Assembly (NCBI RefSeq): GCF_008831285.2
Contig: NC_045144.1
Coordinates: 5,850,575-5,914,574 of the forward strand
DNA: 64,000 bases
Source: Nymphaea colorata
Taxonomy: Eukaryota; Streptophyta; Magnoliopsida; Nymphaeales; Nymphaeaceae
Reading direction: 5' to 3'
The position numbers were made by a program, and so were the translations under genes. Every line of letters starts with the position of its first letter. Within the stretch, counting starts at the first letter, position 1. The notes beneath the pieces are model-generated. The model had not been told where the DNA came from, made no database searches, and was given only the letters and a program-made list of their open reading frames with translations. Positions 47,701 to 59,179 of this stretch are shown here, in pieces.

Positions 47701-50700
47701 GTCGGCCTGCCCAGCGGCGTTCCCGTTCTGCTGCTTCCGCCCAGCGTCGGCCTGCCCAAACGACGACCTGTCCAGCGGCGGTCTTTTTCCGCCCAACGCC
47801 GTGTCCTTTTCCGGCGCCGTGCCGCTCTGCCTGGTCTGTTTCCGCCCAGCGCCGCGCCGACTGCCTGGTCTGTTCCCGCCCAGCGCCGCGCCGCTTTGCC
47901 TGGTTCTGTTTCCTGCTCTCTGTCCGTTTTTTGGTGTCGTATCGTGTGATTGCTTCTTGCTGCCCTTGCTGCCTACTGGTCTGTGATTATGGCAGCCTCT
48001 TCCTCGTCAACCGTCAACACCAATCCCACTGAAATAGGGGCTTTTAGAACGGAGAATGTTCCCATGCAGGTCATCACTCTTCGCCTCACCAAGGATAATT
48101 ATTTCTCGTGGTCGCCTGCTATGACCATGGGGATTGCTGGCCGTGGTCGCATGGCCTATATTGATGGGAGCAACCCCGAACCAGCAAGAACAAGTGATGT
48201 GTGGCATACTTGGTTTCTTGAGGATAATCAAGTGAAAACTTGGATTGTCAATTCCGTTTCCGCCGATATTCAGCCCCTTATCCTTCGGAAGAAGACTGCT
48301 AGAGACATGTGGGTGGTCCTCGAGCAAATGTATGGCCAAAAGAAGACCGCAATTCGTACTTACCAAGTAATGAAGACAGTCTATGGCATTCGACAAGGGA
48401 CCTCGTCTGTTGCAGAGTACTATGGGGCTTTGAAAGCCAAGTGGGAAGAGCTTGACTATCATTCTGATATTCCTTGGCATTGTCCCCATGATCAGGCGCT
48501 CTATGTTGCTCATGAATGGGAAAACAGGGTGTTCCTATTTTTAGCAGGTTTAAATGATGAGTTTGAAGGTGTTCGAAGTCAGATTTTGAATTCAGGGGAG
48601 GTGTCCAGTATTGAAGATGTGTACTCCTGTGTTGAAGCGGAAGAACAGCGAAGGCTTGTTACAAAAGAAGGGAAGAGGGAACTTGTGCCCTATAACGAGA
48701 GATCTGCTCTCGTGAGTCGTGGTCCTGGCGGCCCATCTAGGTCTCTTCGCCGGTGCACTCACTGCAAGAAGACAGGTCACACTGTGGATTATTGCTGGGA
48801 TCTTCATCCAGAAAAGAAGGGGAACAGAGGGAGATCTTTGACTGGGAGAACGCCCGTGTCTGAGGTGCAAGCCTCTAGTGGAGAAAAAGTCTCCATTTCT
48901 GCTGACCAGCTTCGTGAACTAAGGGCTTATTTGGGCAGGCTCGATGTCAACAAGACTGAGACCTCAGAGGGAACTACAGCTAATCATGCTCTTGCAGCTA
49001 TTGGCAATCAAGGTAACTCTTCTGTGGGGGAATGGATTGTCGATAGTGGTGCTACTCATCACATGACAGGTAACCCAAAATTGTTTCATGAGTATAAGTT
49101 GTCCTCGGGAAGGGAACGTGTTTCTCTTGCAGATGGTTCCTCTACCTGTGTGGCAGGCGAAGGCACTCTGTCCTTGTTGGACAAATTTCATGTGCAGGGC
49201 GCTTTACATGTTCCTCAGTTTCCTTTAAATCTCTTATCAGTCAGTAGACTTACTAAAGAATTGAATTGTGAACTTATATTCTCTGCCGATCGTTGTGTTT
49301 TGCAGGACTTGGTGACAGGGAAGAGGATTGGGATTGGTTTAGCTTCTGATGGATTATATCGTCTTCCCATACGTGTGGCTACTGCTCTGTTGACAGCGAT
49401 CCGCAAGACAGATAAGAGAAGAGAAGATTGTCTTCAGTCTTTTATGTACTGGCATGAACGTTTTGGGCATTTACCTTTTGGGATTTTGAAACATTTGTTT
49501 CCAGACTTGTGTTCCTCCTTTGATGTGTCTTCCATTTCTTGTGATGTTTGTCAGTTTGCCAAACATGTGAGGGCTTCGTACCCTCTTTCTTCTAGTTGTG
49601 CTAATGAAGCTTTTTCTCTGATTCACTCTGATGTATGGGGACCTTCGGGCATTCATACCCGTCAAGGTTTCCAGTATTTTATCACTTTCATTGATGATTT
49701 CTCTCGTGCTACATTTATATACTTGTTAAAAGACCGCAGCGAGGTTCCTCGAATCATCGAGACATTTATTCTTCTTGTGCATACCCAGTATGGTGCGAAT
49801 GTTAAAACTTTCAGGTCCGATAATGCCCGTGAGTACATGTGTCGGCCTGTTGAGGAGTTTCTTAGACAACGGGGGATTGTTCACGAGACATCCTGTAGTT
49901 ACACCCCCCCTCAAAATGGGGTAGCTGAAAGGAAAAATCGTCAACTTCTTAATGTCACCAGGGCTCTTTTGTTTCAGAGAAATCTTCCTAAACACTATTG
50001 GGGTGATGCAGTTCTTACTAGTGCCTATCTTATTAACCGCATGCCCAGTCGTGTTTTGAATGGTAGGACTCCCCACTCGTTGCTTCCTGGCAGTCGTCCA
50101 CCATTTCCTCTTCCTCCTCGTGTTTTTGGTTGTGTATGTTTTATCCATGATCACAGTCCAAATGTCAAGAAACTTGATCCTAGGTCTATCAAAGGTGTCT
50201 TTGTTGGATACTCCCCTACGCAAAAAGGATACAAATGTATTGATCCTATTACTGGTCGAGCTTATGTTACGAGGGATGTTACCTTCTTGGAACATGCCTC
50301 TTACTTTGGTGTGAATCCTCTTCAGGGGGAGCAGTCTGTGGGCAGGGAAGAGTATTCTCAGAGACAGGAACTTCAGTTTATAGATTTTTTGGACTACAAG
50401 AAAACAGAATCACTTAATACTGTTGATGTGCCTGAGAATGAGGAAAGGGGTGACAATAGCATTGAGAAGGAAGGCCCTCAGTTGTTTGGACAGTTCTACT
50501 CTAGACGAGGTACTCGGACAGAGGTGATGACTTGTGATGCTAGATCTACTTCCAATCCCAATGCCACTCCTTCCCTGGATGAACCAAGTCCTACCGAGGA
50601 GACCGTGGAGACCCATGATGAGGTTGAAAAGAAGAATGACGATCTTCCCATTGCCCTGAGAAAGGGTGTCAGGTCATGTACTCAACACCCTATTGGTAAT

Positions 50701-53700
50701 TTTGTTTCTTATTCCAGACTTGGGAAAGATTACAAGTGTTTTGTTTCTACTCTTTCTTTGGCTGTGATTCCCAGGACTGTCGCTGAAGCTCAAAGTGACT
50801 CCAAGTGGGCCGATGCAATGAAAGAAGAAATAGATGCCCTAAGAAGAAACTTGACATGGGAAGTGGTGAAGATTCCTGAAGCCGCTCACCTAGTTGGATC
50901 CAAATGGGTGTATACCATCAAGTACAAACCAGATGGGAGTGTTGAAAGATATAAAGCTCGACTTGTGGCCAAGGGATTTAGCCAGAAATATGGAATTGAT
51001 TACTTGGAAACCTTTGCTCCTGTTGCGAAAATGAAGACTGTGAGGGTGGTTATATCCCTAGCTGTGATGAAGGAGTGGAAGATGTATCAACTGGATGTTA
51101 AGAATGCATTCCTCAATGGTGACCTCGAAGAAGAAGTATATATGCATATGCCTCCAGGATATGAAGAACCAGAAATGTGTTGTAAGCTGAAAAAGGCATT
51201 GTATGGCCTTAAGCAATCGCCCAGAGCGTGGTTTGAACGACTGAGAAGAGTGATGATACGTCATGGATACAAACAAGGAAATGGAGATCACACTCTGTTT
51301 GTGAAGAAGAAGGAGAGCAAGGTTACTCTCCTGCTCGTCTACGTAGATGACATGATTGTTACTGGAGATGATGAGGAAGAGATTATCAAGCTAAAAGGGT
51401 TACTGGCTACAGAATTCGACCTCAAAGATCTTGGAAAACTAAGGTATTTTCTTGGTATGGAGGTTGCTAGGTCTAGTACTGGTCTTGTACTAAACCAAAG
51501 GAAATATACATTAGACCTGCTGGAAGAAACTGGTAAATTGGGATGTAGACCTACTCCTACCCCTTTTGACACTGGGCACAAGTTGAGTCTCAGAGATGGA
51601 GAGCCTCTCTGTGAAGAAGACAAGGGAAGATATCAACGTTTGGTTGGGAAGCTAATTTATCTTACCCTCACGAGACCTGATATCACCTTTGTGGTGAATG
51701 TTTTGAGCCAATTCATGCATGCGCCAACCGATGCACATCTGAAGGCTGTGGACAGAGTGCTATGCTACCTGAAGAAAAATCCTGGTAAGGGACTCCTGTA
51801 TGTGAAACAAGAGACTGTGGAAATCGAGGGCTATTCTGATGCGGATTGGGCAGGTTGTGGTGATACCAGACGATCCACTACAGGGTACTGTGTCTACTTG
51901 GGAGGAAACCTTGTTGTATGGAGGAGCAAGAGACAGGATGTTTGCTCTAGATCCAGTGCAGAGGCAGAATATAGGGCAGTTGCTATGGGAGTGTCAGAGT
52001 TATTATGGTTGAAGATATTGTTGACTGACATTGGAATAGAGATTGAAGGACCTATGAAGATGTATTGTGATAACAAGTCTGCAATCAACTTAGCCAACAA
52101 TCCTGTACTTCACGACAGAACAAAACATGTTGAAATTGATCGTCACTTCATTCGGGAAAGGATTGATGCGAAAGAGTTGATCTTACCTTACATGAAGTCT
52201 GAAGACCAAACTGCTGATGTTCTGACGAAAGCTCTTCCTTCAGCTTCATTTGAGAGGAATGTATCCAAGTTGGGCATGTTTGATATGTACGCCCAACTTG
52301 AGGGGGAGTGTTGATAGATTGTGGGTTTCGGGTCCGGATCCATACCCGACCCGCCTTGTAGCCCGTTTTGGGCTCTACTTAAGTCATGTAACCCTAATCC
52401 TTATGAGTTAATGATAATCTTTAGAGAGAGAGAGTCTGGCTGCTAGTGGGCACCAACTCCTCCTCATTCGTGGTTTTTTCTCCCTCGTGTTGAGGGTTTT
52501 TCCACGTTACATCGTGATCATTGTTTCTCTTCTTCTTCGTCTTGTTCGTATTTCTACAGGAAGCTTCACAAAATCTATATGAATTATTGTATAGGGACAG
52601 TAGCCATGTCCACTGACGGTGCTATAGGCAAGTCAAATCTCAAGCATTTCAAAATTGTTGAACATCAACTAGAAGCATGCTAGATCACAAAGTGCTGATT
52701 AGCTGTGATTTTACTTAAATTTTCCACATCATGCAGCAACAACAAAGTTTTCCCAAGAAAGTTCTTCATGGTCAAGAAGCATTAAGTGCCGACTGACTTA
52801 GAACCTCAGTCCCATTGATGCAGCATGACCTTTCAGGTCATAGTCTACATCTTGCTTGGCAGCAGCATTATTTATTTCTTTGCAAATTATTGACATGGCC
52901 CTGGTGATATTGCAGTTAACTGAGAAGGTGGCTAAAGGAGAGCTTGGTGCTGCTGTTGCTATTGTTAGACCTCCTGGTCACCATGCTGAGCATAACGAAC
53001 CAATGGGGTTTTGCCTTTTCAATAATGTTGCGATTGCTGCCAATTTTCTTGTAAATGAAAAGGTATGATTTTTTCCCAGTTCCTACTAAAAAGCTGTAGT
53101 CAATAGTTTGTACTTTGTACTAGGAATTTGGACTATATGACATCATTTAATTCTATAGGCTCTTATTTCTGTAATGCCTCTTATGCACTTCTAATCAATG
53201 TTGTAAAAAGTGTATCGGTCTGGCTTTAAGATACATTATATCGTAAAATGTTGTAACGTTAACGTATCGTAACTGTATCGTATTTTTAAAAAAAAAAATC
53301 CGAAAAAATTTCGAAAAAATCATAAAAAATCAGTAAAAATCAAGAATAATATGTTCTTCATAAAAAACATATTTTACAAAATGATAGACTTACTATTGCT
53401 ATAATGTTACGGTTCATTACTTCATCATTCATAAACATCAAAATTCATAACAATATGTCAATATCAATCTAGAAAGCACAACAAGGAACATAAGTACATA
53501 ACGTATTGTAACTGTATTGTATGGTATGGTGCTTGTATTGTACGATACATGCGATACATGCACGATACACCACCTGTTTACGTCTTTACGATAAAGGTGG
53601 TGTATCATATTACATTTTTGAAACGCGATGATACGTATCGTACGATACAACCTCGTATCGTATGATATGTACAACACTGCTTCTGATATTCAAATGAGCT

Positions 53701-56700
53701 TTTTTCTTCCAGCAAATTCATACACTAGAGTTTATTGCAGCCAGAACTTGGTATAAAGAAGATTCTAATTGTTGATTGGGATGTTCATCATGGAAATGGG
53801 ACGCAAAAGATGTTTTGGAATGATCCAAGAGTTCTGTACTTCTCTGTCCATAGGTAATTAAAGAGCATTTATTCGTTCAATAAAATTATGGTATTACCTT
53901 GTTTATTCTTTTCCATTTGTTTGTATCACCACATGATGACATAATTTCATTGAGCAGGCACAACTTCCAAATACATGTTAGGAAAGCACTGTCAGGAAAG
54001 CACTTCCCGATGATATTTCCTTTTCCCATTTGTGATTGTTCTTAGAAATATTTGGAAATAACATCTACAAATGGTCTGTCAGGTGCAAGTCATCTTCCTT
54101 TCATCTATCATGGTGAACATCCTATTCATTTTCCCTGTGCTGCTGCATAGTCAATTTTTTGGGTGCCATTTATTTGAATTGGATTGGTCACGCCTACATC
54201 TTATTCAAGAGATAGAGATGCTTAAACATAAGAAATTAATTTTTTTAGTATAGCTTAATTTTCCTGCTTCAGCCTAATTCTCAATTGTTTTTTATCTGCA
54301 TTCCACAGGCTAAAAACTGGGATTTTTAGCATTATCCTAAATCTTTTTCTTTTTCTTTTTTATTAAAACCAATCATACAGTGATTACCCAACGGTGTCAC
54401 TAGGATTTTGTTTAACTGTATAATCTTTATTCTGTACTCTCTCTTTGCTTTACTAAAATGAAAATATGCACGTGCACCGGTGACCTTGCCTGAGATATTC
54501 TTTTATTTCTCTACAGGTATGATAATGGAAGCTTCTATCCTGGTGGTGATGATGGTGCTTACAATAAAGTTGGTGAGGGCTTAGGTACAGGGTATAATGT
54601 TAATGTTCCATGGGAACATGGCCGCTGTGGTGATGCTGACTACCTTGCTGTTTGGGACAATATACTGATTCCACTAGCAAAGAGTTTTGATCCAGATTTG
54701 GTACTTATTTCTGCTGGATTTGACGCAGGTAGCTTCTTCAACCTTTTTCTGAACCAATTTTGTGCTCATTTGTTTGACCTGGATATGAGGAGTGGAGCAT
54801 ATGTTGCCTCCAACAAATTTGTGCTAAATAGCATGCTTTGCAAATCTTTGCAGTTAGTAAACTCATGATCCCAATCTGGCCAGGAATAGTTTGACTGAGT
54901 ATATGTTGGCAATGTCTCTGTTCATAAAGATTTTCCCATGGCCAAGTGTCTACTGATTCTGGTTTCTTTTTTCATTTTTCCTGATTTTATTCTGTTAATT
55001 AACTGCATTTCAGCATTTGATGCCAGTTTTGTCCCTTAATGCTGGATTATGCATAAATCCTGAGTTAGGGTGGATCTTTTTTCTCCCTAGTTTTCAATCA
55101 TCCTTTTCTATTCAGTTGGTACTATTTGCAAGGAAGCATATAGGTTTCTTACTTGGAAGATGACAAATTAATAGCAAACATTCTTTATGGCTGGTTCAGT
55201 GGTTCCTCATTGGTCTTTCATGCATGTTTATGCTTCCACAGCATATATATATATATATATATATATATAACTCTACACAAAAACTGCAAGCAATGTCTGA
55301 ACATCTTTTCTTCTTATTCACAGCTATTGGGGACCCACTAGGAGGCTGTCGAGTCACTCCTTATGGATATTCTATCATGACAAAAAAGGTCTGCTTTAAG
55401 ATACAAAAGCATGGTTTATGTGCTGTCATATAGGACATACATATTGTTGACCATTATGCATGATACTCCCAATACATGATATTTTTATAAGTTAATTTCT
55501 GAGATCTAACTGCTGCTCACCAAAATTAAACTATTGACAGTAACTGTTGACGTAAGATGTTAGAAGAGACCAGTGGCTTTGTTTGTTTAGATAGTCACAA
55601 ATATCATTTACGGGTTCTATAGTGGCGAGATTTTTTTGAGGTGGTAGGATACTACAGAGTTGTTTTTCTCGGAAAAATCTTGGTAAATTTTAAAACAATT
55701 AAAAAAAAAATCTTAAAAGCAAAAATAAAAAATAAAAATGTGGTATTAAAAAATGTCAAAAAAGAATGTGAAAAACAAAAAACGTGAAAAAATGCCAAAA
55801 TGAAAAAATACGAAAAAGGGGAAAAATGTCGTTTTTTTTTTGTTTTGGCATTAAAAAAACACACATTTTTTGCCTTTTTTTGCTGACTCATTTTTAACAT
55901 TTTTATTGCATTTTTTAAAAAATATGTTTTCTGTGACTATAGTTTATAATTGCTAATTTTACATAAGATGATCTTGGATAGCTTTTTGGTGCAAGTTTGG
56001 CTAGAAAATAACTGAGATAGACTTTTTATTCTCTAAGTTGTTAAAATACTTAGACGTTAAAACATATAAACCACTTTGTCAATGCATGCTTGTGCTATGC
56101 TACGTTGACAAAGACAAGGGCATCAGAGAAGGAAATAATGTGCATGACCATGAGTGTAAGAAGGTGCAACAGATAAGAATTATGATGGAGAATTGATAAC
56201 ATTGATTCTATAGGCCTCACATTCTCCTTGATTTTGTTCCTCCTGGTTTGGGAAATTACTAGATATCCTAATGGGACCAATCTATTTCAATTGTTAGGTC
56301 ATGATACTGATGCCTGTGGTATGTGACTGGGTTTGTATATATATTTCACTATCCAGATGCCTCCATGTCTACATTTTGTCACATGTTCTGGTTTGAAGAT
56401 TCTAGTTGGTCCATGTTTGTTAGATGTGGCAAACCAATGACCAGTGTTTTGATATACCCGGTTAATGTTTATTTAGTAAGGTGCATGCCTCCTCTTATCG
56501 GGACTACAATTTGCTCAGATTTGTATTTAGTGAGACCCACATCTGGCCTTAATGCTTTTTGTTTAACTATATGATCGAGTTTTGAAATCCTTTTATGATT
56601 ATGGATTAAAAAAGTCTTTTAAGCAATAAAGAATTTATTTATTAATATAATTTCTGTTTTTAGCTGATGGATTTTGCAAGTGGGAAAATTGTTCTTGCTC

Positions 56701-59108
56701 TTGAGGGTGGATACAACCTTAACTCTTTGGCGAAGTCAGTTCTTGCATGTGTTAAAGTATTACTTGAGGACAAGCCTATTGATGGTTCATTTGAGGCCTA
56801 TCCATTTGAATCCACGTGGCGCATCATAAAAGTGGTAACATGGCTCAAGAATTTTATCTGTTTGTTGTAATAATTGCAGTCTGCATTTGTGCTAGCTAAG
56901 ATTATTTGTATGACAAATCTTGGCAGGTTCGACAAGAGTTACGTAGATTCTGGCCAATATTTTCTGAAGAGTTACCACAGGCACAATTAATCAACATTGA
57001 CAGTGCTCGTGTACCTGAGGTGCTATCTTTCCCCACTTGTTTTGTCTTTTAGCACAAGATAAACTGATAAAGTCTAAGAATCTGTATCCCTAGAGTACGA
57101 ATCATGTCCAATTTTTTTACATTATTGTTGCCTAAATTTTAGTTTTTGTTCTTTCACCTGCATTTGATCTACAGTCCTTGATATATATGTTTCTGTTGTC
57201 TAAACATGTTTGATGTGTTAACTTTATTATTTTTCTATTGGCATTTCCAGCTTATTTCAGCCTCAAGTTCTGAATCTGATTCTGAGGACAATGCAGAATC
57301 TGACGTTACAAAAGATATTAGTCAGGCCAAAACAGCAGATACTCATCATGCAAATGTTGTTCTAGCCTTTTCTAAGCTGGAAATTGATGAAACCAAATGC
57401 AATAAAGGGGTTGCTTCAAATAATAGCCAAACCATTGTTCCAGGCATTTCAGCTGAAGTGACAGTTCCCTTGCCAGCACAAATAGCTGAAACCACTTCTT
57501 CATGGAGGTCAGCCTTCTCAAAAGTTGATGTCTGGTATGCATCATATGGATCAAACATGTGGAAACCAAGGTTCCTGTGCTATATTGAAGGTGGACAGGT
57601 AAAGAAGCCCCTCAACCTGAGGCAATTTATGTTCAAGGCTACCTGGATATACCATATAAAAATGAGCAATTAGACTATAAAACCCTTGTGATCCGTGAAC
57701 TTAGGTCAGTTTCTGTGTTCATCTGCAAAAGACTCGAGACTTGAAAAGATCTTATGACTAGGTTAGGTTTCCTATGTAGCCAATCAAATATTTCTACAAG
57801 ATCAATGGTAGTTAAGGTGCACCGTGCACGTAATATATGTTATTACCTACTTCTCTTCTGCCCTAAGATAGTTTGGTTGCACGTCAAATATGTCCCCAGT
57901 TGCTTCTCTTCCTTGTCATTTTCATGGTGTAATTATAACTAGCAGTAGCTAAAACATAAATATTTCCTCTAAGGAACGGTCAAGCAGCTGTCTTTCATTA
58001 GGATGTAAAAAGTGACATAAAGAATGGGTTGAAGGAATTGCAAATAATATATGGGCTAAATTTTGTCTGAACTTGGTAGATGAAGCCAACCAACAGGCAC
58101 ACACACGTGTTCTGTGTGTGACCTTTCTACTGAAAACTAAGCTATGGACTATAAGCCATGTGAGTTAGTCCTGTGCCAGTAGATCTGCTTGCGCTTTGTT
58201 AGAGGGTTTAAACTTAATACCTTCAAGTTATATACAATCAAAAGTTCAGTATCTGGCCATATCCCCTCTCGTGTATCTGGTACGAATCTGCCCAACCGCA
58301 AGTTGCCAAATTAAAGAAAAAGGAAAAAGGATTTAATCTGAAGTTATGTGTACTCAAGATCACTAAAACTGGATCCATACGAGTTCTCTGAAGAGTATTC
58401 TTCTGTTTCTCGATTCACTCATGGCTTCCAAATTAATAAGTAGCATGCTGACATTCGGAAGAATTTTACGTTTGGTTTGCTTTTGATTTTCAATGCTTTT
58501 GTTGAAAAAATGTCTCAATGGACCCTGATAACAGTCTGGTGCAAAAATTCACGTTTTGCTTTCTTGACCTCGTATATTTGTATTAATTATGTGATTACTA
58601 AGCAGGTTCAAGATATGCAAAGGCCATGTGTTGGATCGAATGATAGAAGACCTCCAAAGAATGTCATGTGGACTACTGTGCCACACAGGTTGTTCTTTGG
58701 ACATTCTCGTACAAGTACATGGGGAGCAGGAGGTGTTGCTTTCTTGCATCCAGAAAGCAATTCCAACAACAAAGCTCATATCTGCCTATATAAAATAACG
58801 TAAGTGATCTTCTCTTGCACTCATTGTGTGCACAGTTCAATAATTTATTATGATCTGACAATCTCAAGATTACTTTCAAGATTGAATTCATGTCATAATT
58901 TCTTCCCGTTCATCATTTTTCTGCCTTTTGGTTACTTCCTTTTCTTTTGTAGGCTTGAGCAGTTCAACGATGTACTAGTCCAAGAGAATCGTGCAATTTA
59001 TGCTGGGAACTTGCCGGTTGTGGATTTAGCTCTTGTAGATTATGTTGCTGCAAACAAATCCGTGGCCCTTCAGCCTCTGAAGGTACAGTCTATCTCCATT
59101 TAGCAATA

Positions 59109-59179
<71 letters not shown>

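Larger units (their letters stand above)
47225..52558 (+). mobile_element. Copia LTR retrotransposon B, intact
   Basis: A 5.3-kb element with two 250-bp LTRs that I read as identical, a primer binding site, a polypurine tract (GAGGGGGAG, 52300-52308) and the target duplication GGAAG (47220-47224 and 52559-52563). The polyprotein is open throughout. Identical LTRs plus an intact frame point to a very recent insertion that may still be mobile. Confidence 0.97.

Noticed and set aside
47437-47949. 170-codon frame spanning the LTR end and leader of element B
   Set aside because: It starts in the LTR, crosses the primer site and translates the CCGCCCAGCG repeats. It is kept only as a possible upstream frame, not as a gene.
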